From contig JAXHUM010000060.1 in the NCBI GenBank assembly GCA_034189325.1, positions 1-39,108 of the forward strand: a DNA stretch of 39,108 nt, read 5' to 3'. The DNA is from JAXHUM01 sp034189325. GTDB lineage: Bacteria > Desulfobacterota > DSM-4660 > Desulfatiglandales > Desulfatiglandaceae. Below are positions 24,778 through 34,399 of this stretch, piece by piece (position 1 is the first letter of the stretch; each line of letters starts with the position of its first letter). The notes under the pieces are model-generated. The model made no database searches. It saw nothing but the letters and a program-made list of their open reading frames with translations, and was not told the DNA's origin. Made by a program: the position numbers and the translations under genes.

Positions 24778-25527
24778 CTAACCAATAGTATCGATTCCTG
24801 CAAACTTCGGCTCGTGAAGGGGGAGTATTCTATCCGCCAGATCTTTCACTTTTAGCATGATATCATAGGCCTCATACACATCCACATGGGTGCCGGGCGG
24901 TATGACTTCCATTTCCATTCCCCGTATTTCCACAGGAGGATCGAAATTCTGGTTGATGGTGCAGAACCCCGTAATTGCCGCCTTGCCCGCCTTTGTGTCA
25001 ACCAGTACGGTCATGCCGCCTTCAGTGTGGGCGGGGGTGTGTATGACTTGAATCCCGGGGAGGATCTCCGTGTCACCGGTCAGTATTCGGATCTGTCCAT
25101 TTTCCTCGACCTCTTCGATGTAATCTTCCAGGTACCGATAATCGAGGGGATGGGGATTATGAATATGGGTCAGTTCCTTTTCGTGAACGTAGATATCGGC
25201 ATTGACGCACTTATCGTCGTTTTCACAATGGTCGTTGTGAAGATGCGTATGGATGACGATATCAATATCTTCGGCCCTTAATTCCCATCTTGCCAGGCCT
25301 TGCTCAAAGGTGTCGATCGTGCCGCCAATGGCCTTTTCTCGTTTTTCAGACTGAATAGGACTCCTTTCACCTGTATCCACAAGGATCTTTTGATCACCGC
25401 CCTCGATATACCAGCAGTAAATCGGGATGGTATACTCTACGCCGTTATTGAATTGGTAGGTCATCATACTCTTGTCAAAGACCTTGGTTCCCATGACGAT
25501 GGGGTGGATCTTATAATTCGTTTCCAT
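24778..25527 (-). CDS. MBL-fold metallo-hydrolase (N-acyl homoserine lactonase-like)
   Basis: The 249-aa protein has the metal motif HTHLHNDH (HxHxDH) at about residues 93-100, preceded by IEGGDQKILVDTGE and followed by TPAHTEGGMTVLVDT and a late LPLHEPKF. This arrangement fits the AhlD/AttM-like branch of the metallo-beta-lactamase fold. The family includes lactonases and thioesterases, so the label is not evidence of quorum quenching. It is convergent with the acyl-CoA synthetase gene. AGGAG lies 13 nt before the ATG, rather far. Confidence 0.88.
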   Translation of the reverse strand: METNYKIHPIVMGTKVFDKSMMTYQFNNGVEYTIPIYCWYIEGGDQKILVDTGERSPIQSEKREKAIGGTIDTFEQGLARWELRAEDIDIVIHTHLHNDHCENDDKCVNADIYVHEKELTHIHNPHPLDYRYLEDYIEEVEENGQIRILTGDTEILPGIQVIHTPAHTEGGMTVLVDTKAGKAAITGFCTINQNFDPPVEIRGMEMEVIPPGTHVDVYEAYDIMLKVKDLADRILPLHEPKFAGIDTIG

Positions 25528-25733
25528 TTTTTTTCTCTCACTCCTGAATATGAAACAGGTTTAACAAAAGGCCCCTCCGATGTCCAGATTTGTCGGCAAA
25601 ACAGAAAATGGAACCTAGCCCGATGACGAGCAAATACGCAAGAACCTCGGGCAGCAACCGGTTGAATGGCCGGGCCTCAATCCGGGGAATTCATATTGAT
25701 CTCCTCGAGATAGCATCCGCGCTTGTTTTTGGT
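25528..25733. other. Divergent intergenic region, nothing recognised
   Basis: The region between the MBL and LD-carboxypeptidase genes (335 bp in all) contains no ORF with family resemblance. Its right end carries the promoter at 25734. Confidence 0.4.
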
Positions 25734-25762
25734 TTGACACTGATGTCATAGTTTTCTATACA
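25734..25762 (+). promoter_or_regulatory. Sigma70-type promoter for the LD-carboxypeptidase and mfd genes
   Basis: A perfect TTGACA (25734-25739), a 17-nt spacer and TATACA (25757-25762), about 100 bp before the carboxypeptidase ATG. It is one of the strongest promoter-like sequences in the window. Confidence 0.6.
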
Positions 25763-25863
25763 GCTTCATAAACAAATGAAATATAATGTAAATCTTTTTC
25801 TTACAACTTGAAAGGACGAAGGCAGAACTCTGGTGAGTGCCAAAATTCCAATGGGAAGGACTC

Positions 25864-26790
25864 ATGGAAAAACGGACGATTACAAAACCCCGGGGACTCA
25901 GACGTGGTGACTTGATCGGGATTATCTCTCCCGCCGGCCCTGTCAAAAGACGGGAGCTGGAAGAGGGTATAAGGATGATAGAGTCTTCCGGCTTTGATGT
26001 CTTCATAGGCCCCAACACATTTAACGAAAAAGGCTACCTGGCCGGAGAGGACGAGGAGCGACTTTCCGATCTGCATGCCATGTTCTCCCATGGAGGAATA
26101 AAGGCGATTTTATGCGCCAGGGGCGGCTATGGGAGCCTGAGACTCCTCGACAAGATAGATTACGACCTCATTGAAAAAAATGGGAAGATCTTCGTCGGGT
26201 ATAGTGACATCACGGCCCTGCTGATGGCCTTTTATTGCAAAACAGGCCTCAGGACGTTTCACGGACCGGTGGTGAGGGGGCTTTCATTGGAAACAAAAGA
26301 CCACTTAGATACACTCTTCCAAATCCTCTCGCCGCGACAAGGCCTTGAAATTCCTCTTTCCGACGGCCGTGTGCTCAAGCCTGGAAAGGCAAAGGGACCT
26401 CTGATAGGAGGCAACCTGAGTATTCTCACCCATCTGGTGGGAACAGATTACCTCCCCAGCCTGGATGGATCTCTCCTTTTCATTGAAGACACAGCAGAGC
26501 CGTTGTATCGAATTGACCGCATGTTAACGCACCTCAAACTCAGCGGATGTTTGAAAAGACTATCCGGTCTTGTGGTAGGTCGTTTTGATAGATGCTGTGA
26601 AATGTCCGCGATTGAAAGCCTGCTGCTTGATAAGGTAGGGGATCAGGACATTGTCATGGCCAGCGGTCTTCCTGTGGGGCATGGAGCAAAGAATTCAACA
26701 CTGCCTATCGGCGCCATGGCCGAACTCGATACCGATCGTAGGACCCTGTCAATAATGGAGGAATGCGTGACTTCCCACGAGCCTATCTGA
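25864..26790 (+). CDS. LD-carboxypeptidase (muramoyltetrapeptide carboxypeptidase, S66 family)
   Basis: The 308-aa protein (ATG 25864, AAGGA upstream) matches S66: GDLIGIISPAGPV near the start, nucleophile Ser in GGYGSLRLLD, LIGGNLSILTHLVGT, Glu in FIEDTAEPLYRIDR and His in PVGHGAKNSTLPIG. It cleaves the L,D bond of murein tetrapeptides during cell-wall recycling in the cytoplasm. A GTG at 25837 is in frame but less well placed. It is followed by mfd in the same direction with a 41-bp gap, so co-transcription is likely, but no functional link is apparent. Confidence 0.92.
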   Translation: MEKRTITKPRGLRRGDLIGIISPAGPVKRRELEEGIRMIESSGFDVFIGPNTFNEKGYLAGEDEERLSDLHAMFSHGGIKAILCARGGYGSLRLLDKIDYDLIEKNGKIFVGYSDITALLMAFYCKTGLRTFHGPVVRGLSLETKDHLDTLFQILSPRQGLEIPLSDGRVLKPGKAKGPLIGGNLSILTHLVGTDYLPSLDGSLLFIEDTAEPLYRIDRMLTHLKLSGCLKRLSGLVVGRFDRCCEMSAIESLLLDKVGDQDIVMASGLPVGHGAKNSTLPIGAMAELDTDRRTLSIMEECVTSHEPI

Positions 26791-26831
26791 GTAGGTCTAT
26801 TCCCTCTTAGAGGGAAGTGAAGAAGTGCCAC

Positions 26832-29800
26832 ATGATCATGAAAAATATTCAATCTGAACAGCTTGGTGTCCTTAAAGAGTGGATCAAAGAGGAAAGGACC
26901 CGGCCCGGGGTAGTCGGGCTTTCAGGCTCTGCCCGCTCCTACTTCTTGTCACGATTCCTCGGTGATCTGAAAAGACCCTGTCTTATCATTCTTTCCAAAA
27001 AGAAAGAGGCTGAAAGGTTGTCCGGTGAACTGAGTTTTTTTATGCGGGACAACGACGGGGAACCCGACCCGGCCCAGGAACGACTCTGCGAGTTTCCCCC
27101 ATATGATCTCACACCCATGACGGGACTCAGTCCTCATAGAGAACTGATCAGCTTGCGGATTCAGTCCCTCTACGGCCTTGCGACGGACTCAAGTCCTGTC
27201 GTCATAACCTCTCTTGAAGCGATCTCATTGAAGGTATTGCCGAAAAAGGCCCTCGTGGATTCAGCGGAATACCTGGAAGTGGGGGAAGAGACGGAGAGGG
27301 AGGTATTGATTAAAAAACTGGAAGCCGGCGGCTACAACCGCGTATCTCTTGTGGAAGAAAAGGGAGACTACTCTGTCCGTGGCGGTGTCATCGACCTGTC
27401 ATCTCCCCTCTATCCCCTGCCGGTTCGCCTGGAGTTCTGGGGAGACCGCCTTGAATCGATCCGGCAATTCGACCCCTTCAGCCAGAGGTCTCAGGCCCTT
27501 ATGTCGGAGATGGTCCTTGTCCCTGCAAACGAGATCATTCTGGAAAAGGAGAATATCCAAAGGGCCAGGTCCATGGGGAGGCTCCCCATTCAGCGAGAAA
27601 ATGGGATGAGGTTCTCAGGACAAGAGGCATGGATCCAACACTTCTACCCGAGACTCGATACCATACTCGATTACGTCCCGGAAGAGGGCCTCATCATCCT
27701 CTTAGATCCCCATCGTTTGGAAGCCGAATCTCATCGGATCGAAAACAAATTCCATAGAGACGTCGAAAGGTTTCGGACAGAATCAGCGGAAAAGGCCCTA
27801 CCCTTTCCCGAAACCGAGGGTCTTTTTCTCCCTTTCGAAGAGTTGGAACGGCGCCTTGAGGGATTTAGACGCCTGGATTTCACCGAGATACCTGTGGGCG
27901 TTGGGGATCCCTCTGACAAGCTTATCGAGGTTAAGGGTCCTGTTCGAGAGGAGAGCGACCTGGAACTGAGGCTTGCGGGCAAAGGGAAGGTCTCTTTGGC
28001 GCCTTTGGCGGAAAGGATTTCCCTGTGGCTTTCCCGTCGGGGCACAGTCGTGCTTGTGACCCGTACCGAGCAACAGGCAGGCCGTCTGAAAGAGATCCTT
28101 GGAGACTACGGCCTTGAGGTGGACGCCGTGGTCGGATCGTGGGAGGAAATCAGGGAGGGGAGGGGTCTGAGTATCTGCCTCGGTCGCCTGTCAGAGGGAT
28201 TCTCATGGCCTGAGATAGACCTCTATGTGGTGAGCGAGGATGAGATCTTCGGGCCTAAAAGGGCAAAATCGAGGCCCAAGGGGAAACCGGGGGCCTCCGC
28301 GCTGGCATGGTCCTCACTCAGTCAGCTTGAAGAGGGAGACCTTGTGGTCCACGATGAACATGGAATTGGCCGCTACTGTGGTCTCACCAAGATGGAGATA
28401 GCTGAGAGGATCAATGATTTTGTTATTATCGAATACGCCGGTAGCGACAGGCTCTACATCCCGGCCCCTCGCATAAGCATTCTGCAGAAGTACATCGGAG
28501 TGGAAGATAGTCACGTTAAGCTTGATAAGCTGTGCGGGCATTCGTGGAGCATGGCCAAGGACAAGGCCAAGAAGTCAATTAAGAGGATAGCAAAACAGCT
28601 TACGGAGTTGTATGCCCTCAGAAAATATAGAAAAGGGTTTGCCTTTTCCCAACCGGATCATTATTTCAGGGAATTTGAAGCCTCATTTGAGCATGAAGAG
28701 ACCGTTGATCAGGGCAAGACCATCGATGCCGTGCTGGATGACATGAGATCGGATCAGCCCATGGACCGTCTCATATGCGGCGATGTCGGATTTGGAAAGA
28801 CCGAAGTGGCTGTCAGGGCTGCGTTCAAGGCTGTCTCAGATGGAAAGCAGGTGGCCCTCCTGGTCCCTACAACGGTCCTGGCGGAACAGCACAAGGAGAC
28901 CTTCCGCAAAAGGATGGAGCCCTATTCCATCTCTGTGGATATATTGAGCCGTTTCAAGACCCGGAAAGAGCAGTCGGAGGTCCTGGCCAGGCTGAGATCG
29001 GGGAAGTCGGACATTATCATAGGCACTCATAGACTTCTTCAGAAGGATGTCAAATTCGCCAACCTCGGTCTCCTGATCATCGATGAAGAGCAGCGCTTCG
29101 GTGTGAAACAGAAGGAGGCCATAAAGAAATATCGTGCCCTGATCGATGTCTTGGCTATAACCGCCACCCCCATTCCCCGCACCTTTCAGATGTCGATGAT
29201 GGGCCTGAGAGACCTGAGCATTATCGAGACTCCTCCGGAGGATAGGCATGCCATCCAGACCTATCTATCCCCTTATGACGAGGCCCTTATTGTTCGGGCC
29301 ATCACTGACGAACTTGAGAGAAAGGGGCAGGTGTTTTTTGTCCACAACAGGGTACGTTCCATTGAAGATGTGACGGAAAAACTGCGCCGACTCGTCCCTC
29401 ACGCGACTTTTACCGTGGCCCATGGTCAGATGAAGGAGAGAGAACTGGAAAGGACCATGTTACGTTTTCTCAGAAAGGAAGCGGATGTACTGGTCTGCAC
29501 GACCATCATTGAGTCGGGTCTGGATATTCCTTCGGCCAACACCATCATCATTAACGAGGTTGATCGTCTGGGCCTGGCACAGGTCTACCAGTTGAGGGGA
29601 AGGGTCGGAAGGGCAAAAGAAGAGGCCTATGCCTACCTCCTCCTTTCTCAGAATGCGAAGCTGTCCAGGCAGGCCGAGAGCAGGTTAAAGGCCCTGATGG
29701 ATTTCACCCACTTGGGCGCGGGCCTGAATCTTGCCCTGCATGACCTCAAAATCCGGGGAGGAGGCAATGCCCTTGGGTTTTCCCAGTCAGGGCATATTTC

Positions 29801-30353
29801 CGCCATCGGCTATGAACTGTACATGAAACTGATAGAAAGAGCTGTTGCAGAACTCAAAGGAGAAGAATGGCACGACGAGATCAATCCTGAAATCAATGTG
29901 GATATGCCGGCATACCTCCCTGGGGACTATGTGTCTGATACGGATATCAGGCTGAATCTCTACCGTAGACTCTCAGGTCTCCTTGAAAGATCGGAACTGA
30001 AGGAGATGGAGGAAGAAATTCAAGACCGATTCGGCGCCCCACCCTTAGAAGCGCGGAATCTCCTGAGCCTTATTTCCATCCGGATCGTCTTGAAAAGACT
30101 GGGGATCAACAGACTGGACATAGGTCGCAGCGAGGTTATCCTGACCTTTGCGGAAGAGGGGAAAATCGACCCGGAAAAGATTGTCCGCTTCGTGAGTGAA
30201 CACAGCAAGAGATTTCGATTCCTCTCCGAAAACAGACTGAAGATCTACTTCGGCCGGCTTTCGATCCCTGAGGATCTTCGTCGTATCGAGGAGAACCTGG
30301 AAAAACTCGATTTTTCCGGAGGACAAAAAAAACCCCCTGAGAAAGGAGGTTAA
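26832..30353 (+). CDS. mfd: Transcription-repair coupling factor Mfd
   Basis: The protein of about 1,170 aa has an N-terminal UvrB-like region, then the RNA-polymerase-interaction domain (GDLVVHDEHGIGRYCGL). A RecG-like translocase follows, with Walker A GDVGFGKTE, DEEQRFGV and TATPIPRTFQMSMMG, then the QVYQLRGRVGRAKEEAYAYLL motif and the TRCF C-terminal domain (SDTDIRLNLYRRL). Mfd removes stalled RNA polymerase and recruits UvrA. The frame also opens at a GTG at 26817; the ATG at 26832 is my choice, though neither has ideal Shine-Dalgarno spacing. The final residues (KKPPEKGG) are encoded by the minus-strand terminator. Confidence 0.95.
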   Translation: MIMKNIQSEQLGVLKEWIKEERTRPGVVGLSGSARSYFLSRFLGDLKRPCLIILSKKKEAERLSGELSFFMRDNDGEPDPAQERLCEFPPYDLTPMTGLSPHRELISLRIQSLYGLATDSSPVVITSLEAISLKVLPKKALVDSAEYLEVGEETEREVLIKKLEAGGYNRVSLVEEKGDYSVRGGVIDLSSPLYPLPVRLEFWGDRLESIRQFDPFSQRSQALMSEMVLVPANEIILEKENIQRARSMGRLPIQRENGMRFSGQEAWIQHFYPRLDTILDYVPEEGLIILLDPHRLEAESHRIENKFHRDVERFRTESAEKALPFPETEGLFLPFEELERRLEGFRRLDFTEIPVGVGDPSDKLIEVKGPVREESDLELRLAGKGKVSLAPLAERISLWLSRRGTVVLVTRTEQQAGRLKEILGDYGLEVDAVVGSWEEIREGRGLSICLGRLSEGFSWPEIDLYVVSEDEIFGPKRAKSRPKGKPGASALAWSSLSQLEEGDLVVHDEHGIGRYCGLTKMEIAERINDFVIIEYAGSDRLYIPAPRISILQKYIGVEDSHVKLDKLCGHSWSMAKDKAKKSIKRIAKQLTELYALRKYRKGFAFSQPDHYFREFEASFEHEETVDQGKTIDAVLDDMRSDQPMDRLICGDVGFGKTEVAVRAAFKAVSDGKQVALLVPTTVLAEQHKETFRKRMEPYSISVDILSRFKTRKEQSEVLARLRSGKSDIIIGTHRLLQKDVKFANLGLLIIDEEQRFGVKQKEAIKKYRALIDVLAITATPIPRTFQMSMMGLRDLSIIETPPEDRHAIQTYLSPYDEALIVRAITDELERKGQVFFVHNRVRSIEDVTEKLRRLVPHATFTVAHGQMKERELERTMLRFLRKEADVLVCTTIIESGLDIPSANTIIINEVDRLGLAQVYQLRGRVGRAKEEAYAYLLLSQNAKLSRQAESRLKALMDFTHLGAGLNLALHDLKIRGGGNALGFSQSGHISAIGYELYMKLIERAVAELKGEEWHDEINPEINVDMPAYLPGDYVSDTDIRLNLYRRLSGLLERSELKEMEEEIQDRFGAPPLEARNLLSLISIRIVLKRLGINRLDIGRSEVILTFAEEGKIDPEKIVRFVSEHSKRFRFLSENRLKIYFGRLSIPEDLRRIEENLEKLDFSGGQKKPPEKGG

Positions 30354-30362
30354 CTCAGGGGG
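30325..30362 (-). terminator. Intrinsic terminator facing the minus strand
   Basis: On the minus strand CCCCCTGA/TCAGGGGG forms a perfect 8-bp stem with a 14-nt loop (30333-30362), followed by eight Ts (30325-30332). On the plus strand the hairpin has no U run, so it mainly stops leftward transcription. It contains the mfd stop codon. Confidence 0.8.
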
Positions 30363-30449
30363 TAGGTTGGAGGTTTACACGGAGGCTAAGATTACTCTCT
30401 TAAATGACCCTTCCAACAAAATCCGTTAAAGGTTAGGCAATGTGTTGAT

Positions 30450-30665
30450 TTACCTCCAGGTCCTATCTATAAAATCTATAAAAAATTGACTTCCCCAAAT
30501 GCCGTTATTGACCCCGGCTCCATCCTCCTCTCCATTCTCAAGAAGTGACCAGTGAAAAGATGCACGCACATCCGAGAAGTCATGTTTCCGAATATTTGCT
30601 TGTAGTGTATTAGCAAGATGGGTGCCAGAAAATGAAATTGAAAGAGGTTTGATAGGGAGAGTCAT
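30450..30665 (-). CDS. Small hypothetical protein
   Basis: A 71-aa frame sits on the minus strand upstream of the terminator at 30325. It starts MTLPIKPLSISFSGTHLAN and contains no motif I recognise. There is no Shine-Dalgarno, the base composition is AT-rich, and no membrane or metal pattern is visible. The only support is its position: the minus-strand terminator needs some leftward transcript, and this is the only frame there. It may be spurious. Confidence 0.25.
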   Translation of the reverse strand: MTLPIKPLSISFSGTHLANTLQANIRKHDFSDVRASFHWSLLENGEEDGAGVNNGIWGSQFFIDFIDRTWR

Positions 30666-31222
30666 CGATTTTATGAGGCTAAAAGTGTCTGATTGAGGGT
30701 GAATGGGTCTAATCGACTCTAAGCCGTGCGACTTAGCAAGAAGCGTTTAAGGCGAGAGAATAATTGGATCAAGTAGTCGTAACCACTAAAGATATTCTTC
30801 TAATGAAAGCGATTCATTCTATTCATGACGGCCTCAATGGGAAGGGATTCCCTCCTTTGGGGGATCCATATACTTGATGCCGTTTTTTTTTCGTACGACG
30901 GAAGAATATCTTGTCGGCGCCTTTTTACTGAATGTGTTCCATTTGCCCCATTTTTAAGGGAGAAAAGGTCAAACCCTGCGAATATAGCCCGATTTGGCCA
31001 GTTCAGATTGAACCATCGATAGATTGCGACACCAATCGGGTGAGAGATACCCTGTCAATACAAAGGCCTCAGCGCATCGCCAGGGGCAAAAACCGCCTCC
31101 TGGAGCAGGGTTCGAAATATCCTTTGAAAGCGGATGTGAGCGCTCCCCACTGTCCGGTTTGGCTTTGGGCGGGGTTCTATGAGACAATCACATCCGGGGG
31201 TCTAGGATGACCCTTACCGAAA
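30666..31222. other. Intergenic, no supported gene
   Basis: About 560 bp with short ORFs of no family resemblance. An AT-rich stretch with a nine-T run lies around 30885-30895, and a small CTAAG/CTTAG hairpin near 30719-30736. No tRNA or known RNA was recognised. Confidence 0.4.
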
Positions 31223-32194
31223 TCACTCGAATCTCTTCAGGACATCGGGCACTTTGCTGACAATATCCTGGATCACATCCGCGGCGCTCATCATCTCCTT
31301 AATCATGCCGGTGCTTGCCCCGCAAAGGATCTGTCCATCGACAATATCCCCCTCCACCAGGCCCCTGACGAGGCTGTTATTAAAGAGTTTCATATACTCT
31401 TCGTGAGGGGCGTTTCTGGCCTGTAATTCGAGGACCTTTTCGAGAAACCTGTTTTTCAAGAGGCGGCCCTGGGCCATGGGAGAACGATAGGTAAGCGTAT
31501 CGACATCTCCTGCTTTCACCATCGCCTCTTTCACTTTTGGATGGGCGTCACTTTCAACACAACTCATAAAACGAGTCCCCATGTTGACTCCTTCGGCACC
31601 CAATGCAATCGCGGCAATAAAACTCCTGGCATCGAATATACCTCCTGCCGCGACCACCGGGATACTAACCGCATCGCACACCTGCGGAATCAAGACCATG
31701 GTGGTGAGTTGATCAAGGCCTGAGTGCCCACCCCCTTCAAAGCCGCCTGCAATGACTCCATCTACGCCGGCGGCCTCTGCTTTTGCGGCGAACTTGACAT
31801 TGGAGATGGAGTGAAGGACTTTCACCCCCCCGTCTTTGAATCGTTTCGTAAAGACCTTCGGGTCTCCCACTGCAGTGATGGCTACCTCGATTCCCTCTTC
31901 CAGGGCCACGTCCACGCATCTTTCCGTGAACGTCCTTCCCGCCTCGATAGGAAAGTTGACGGCAAAGGGTTTGTCTGTCAGGGTCTTGAGTCTTTTGATC
32001 TGTGTCCTCAACCTCTCCCCGGTTTCATTGATATCGTCAGTAATGTTCTTTGCCCCTGCGTTTGGACCGATGCTCCCCAACCCCCCTGCATTGGATACGG
32101 CTGCCGCCAGTTCCACACCTGCGACCCAGACCATGGGTGCCTGGATAATCGGATACTCTATCCCAAAAAGTTCACTCAGCCTCGTCTTGAACAT
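31223..32194 (-). CDS. Nitronate monooxygenase / 2-nitropropane dioxygenase family flavoprotein
   Basis: The 323-aa protein (ATG 32194, GGAGG at 7 nt) is a TIM-barrel FMN protein: YPIIQAPMVWVAGVELAAAVSNAGGLG, GVIAGGFEGGGHSGLDQL, VVAAGGIFDARSFIAA and EGVNMGTRFMSCVES. Relatives oxidise nitronates or act as enoyl-ACP reductases (FabK), so the reaction is not certain. In a strict anaerobe a FabK-like or other reductase role may be more likely than oxygenase activity (inference). It is divergent from the flavoprotein/glycyl radical operon, sharing a 228-bp promoter region. Confidence 0.9.
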   Translation of the reverse strand: MFKTRLSELFGIEYPIIQAPMVWVAGVELAAAVSNAGGLGSIGPNAGAKNITDDINETGERLRTQIKRLKTLTDKPFAVNFPIEAGRTFTERCVDVALEEGIEVAITAVGDPKVFTKRFKDGGVKVLHSISNVKFAAKAEAAGVDGVIAGGFEGGGHSGLDQLTTMVLIPQVCDAVSIPVVAAGGIFDARSFIAAIALGAEGVNMGTRFMSCVESDAHPKVKEAMVKAGDVDTLTYRSPMAQGRLLKNRFLEKVLELQARNAPHEEYMKLFNNSLVRGLVEGDIVDGQILCGASTGMIKEMMSAADVIQDIVSKVPDVLKRFE

Positions 32195-32227
32195 AAGAAT
32201 CCTCCTTTTTCGATGTGGTTTGAAAAA

Positions 32228-32256
32228 TATACAGCACTTTTTCCATAAGAAGTCAA
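32228..32256 (-). promoter_or_regulatory. Candidate promoter for the nitronate monooxygenase gene
   Basis: On the minus strand TTGACT (32251-32256), a 17-nt spacer and TGTATA (32228-32233) lie about 35 bp before the ATG. The -10 is weak, although a TATATT two bases on could serve with a 19-nt spacer. Confidence 0.35.
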
Positions 32257-32422
32257 GCCAAGATACTAGAGACAGAAGATCTCCCTGTTCAAGGCCAGGG
32301 CTGATTTTCACCCCTTTATTAGACATTGACAGCAAACCCGCTTTACCCTAAAATTTTTTTTTGACTACCGCGAATTTCTCAGATCGATCCGGAATCTTGC
32401 CTGCTGATGGAGGTCCTTCACC

Positions 32423-34372
32423 ATGTCGTTCAAACACCTCTTCTCTCCCGCTGTTATTGGAAACGTCACCCTTAAAAACAGGATTGTTATGGCCCCTATT
32501 GGGACGTGGTTTTTTGACAAAGGCTATGTTACCCAGAGGGCCAAAGACTTCTACGAGGCCAGGGCCAAGGGAGGTACCGGTCTGATCATTGCCGGAGGGT
32601 CCTCTGTTGTCAGGCCTCCCAAACCCGATACCCCCATGGCAAGCTGTCATAGCGGAATAGATGATGACCGATTCATTCCCGGATGGAAGGAACTGGTCCG
32701 TGCGGTCCATCAATATGATACCAAGATCGGTATGCAGATTATTCATATGGGGAGACAGGTCCCCTTTGACCAGTGGGGAGAGGAGGCCGTAAGCTCTTCG
32801 GCAATTTCCTGTCCTGTGTGCAGATGCCCCACAAGGTCGTTGACCCTTGAAGAGATCGAGGAACTCGTTGGTCGTTTTGTGGATGCTGCCGGACGATGCC
32901 GAGAGGCGGGATGCGATCTTGTTGAGATCCATGGGGCGCACGGCTATCTAGGGACCCAATTTCTGTCGCCTTACATGAATAAGAGAACCGATGCATACGG
33001 GAACAATGTAGAGGGAAGAACCCGATTTATATGCGAGATCATAAAAAAGACAAAGGAGAAATGGGGAAAGGACTTCGTCATAGGAGTCCGATACAACGGG
33101 AGTGACAATATCAGAGGCGGAAGCACCCTCGAGGATGCCAAAGCAACAGGACGTCTCTTTGAAGATGCCGGTGCCGATTATCTGCACATATCCGCCACAG
33201 TCTATGGAGGGTATCCTCCCATATCCCCGTTGATCGAACCTCCCGGCTGTTATGTTCCTCTGGCGGAAGGTGTCAAGGGTGTTGTGAAAATACCCGTGGT
33301 TACCGTTGGGAAGATTGACACGCCGCAGCTGGCAGAGGATATCCTTCAGCAAAACAGGGCCGACCTCGTTGCCCTGGGGAGGCCCCTGCTGGCCGACCCG
33401 GAATGGCCGAACAAGGCAGGTTCGGGTGATCTGGAAAAGATCAGAAAGTGCATTTACTGTAACCAAGGGTGCATGGATAGGGTGAACGATCTGAACCTTG
33501 AAGGGCAGTTTACCCCGATCACCTGTCTTGTCAATCCGTCGGTAGGATTGGAGAGGGACTTAAAGCTTCAACCGGCGGAAAACAGAAAGAGAGTATTGGT
33601 CATCGGCGGCGGACCCGCCGGTCTTGAAGCGGCAAGAGTCGCCGCGGCAAGAGGTCATGAGGTGATCCTATGTGAGAAGGATAAGGAGCTTGGGGGACAA
33701 TTTCGATTGGCCTTTAAGCCCCCCTGCAAGGGACACTATCGAGATGCTACGGACTACATCATAAAGGAGATAGAAGAACGTGGAGTGGAGATTCGCTTGA
33801 ACTCCGTTTGTACGAGTGAGTCTGTTGCCGAGATAGGCCCGGACGCCGTTGTCATCGCTATTGGTGCTGTCCCTCTTATCCCGGATATCCCAGGCGTGAA
33901 CAGTTCCAGGGTCCTGACTTACGACAAAGTGCTTCTGGGTCAGGGTGAGATAGGAGACAGGGTCCTGGTCATCGGCGGCGGCTCGGTCGGCCTGGAGGTG
34001 GCGGACTTTTTGAGTGATCAGGGCAAGCAGGTCCGGGTAGCGGAGATGGAAAAGTCCCTTGCGCGAGACATGGGAAAGGTGGCGTGGTTTGGACTGAGAC
34101 GAAGACTCAAGGCCAAGAAGGTGGAGATGTTCAAGTCCTGCACGGTCCTTGAGATCTCAAACGGCACAATCGCTGCCGCTCGAAATGGGAGACAGGAGGT
34201 GTTTCAAGGCTTTGACAGCATAGTCCTGGCAGTGGGATGTCGATCGAGGGATTTTCCGGTTGATAGCATAGAGTGTGCATGTGACGAAGTCTATGTAATA
34301 GGTGACGCCTCCAAACCGAGAAGGGCCCTCGAGGCGATTGAAGAGGGTTCCATGGTAGGGCGTCGGATATGA
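32423..34372 (+). CDS. Old-yellow-enzyme/enoate-reductase-like NADH:flavin oxidoreductase
   Basis: The 649-aa protein has an OYE-type FMN barrel (VEIHGAHGYLGTQFLSPYMN), then a [4Fe-4S] site in CIYCNQGC with a later Cys (ITCLVNP). An FAD/NAD(P) domain follows, with two Rossmann GxGxxG-type sites (VIGGGPAGLEAA and VIGGGSVGLEVADF). This is the layout of 2,4-dienoyl-CoA reductase, 2-enoate reductase and trimethylamine dehydrogenase relatives. Electrons pass from NADH via FAD and Fe-S to FMN and reduce an unsaturated substrate. GGAGG lies 9 nt before the ATG. It ends 27 bp before the glycyl radical enzyme, so the two are probably one operon. Confidence 0.92.
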   Translation: MSFKHLFSPAVIGNVTLKNRIVMAPIGTWFFDKGYVTQRAKDFYEARAKGGTGLIIAGGSSVVRPPKPDTPMASCHSGIDDDRFIPGWKELVRAVHQYDTKIGMQIIHMGRQVPFDQWGEEAVSSSAISCPVCRCPTRSLTLEEIEELVGRFVDAAGRCREAGCDLVEIHGAHGYLGTQFLSPYMNKRTDAYGNNVEGRTRFICEIIKKTKEKWGKDFVIGVRYNGSDNIRGGSTLEDAKATGRLFEDAGADYLHISATVYGGYPPISPLIEPPGCYVPLAEGVKGVVKIPVVTVGKIDTPQLAEDILQQNRADLVALGRPLLADPEWPNKAGSGDLEKIRKCIYCNQGCMDRVNDLNLEGQFTPITCLVNPSVGLERDLKLQPAENRKRVLVIGGGPAGLEAARVAAARGHEVILCEKDKELGGQFRLAFKPPCKGHYRDATDYIIKEIEERGVEIRLNSVCTSESVAEIGPDAVVIAIGAVPLIPDIPGVNSSRVLTYDKVLLGQGEIGDRVLVIGGGSVGLEVADFLSDQGKQVRVAEMEKSLARDMGKVAWFGLRRRLKAKKVEMFKSCTVLEISNGTIAAARNGRQEVFQGFDSIVLAVGCRSRDFPVDSIECACDEVYVIGDASKPRRALEAIEEGSMVGRRI

Positions 34373-34399
34373 GTGGATAGAACAAAGGGGGGCGAGAAG

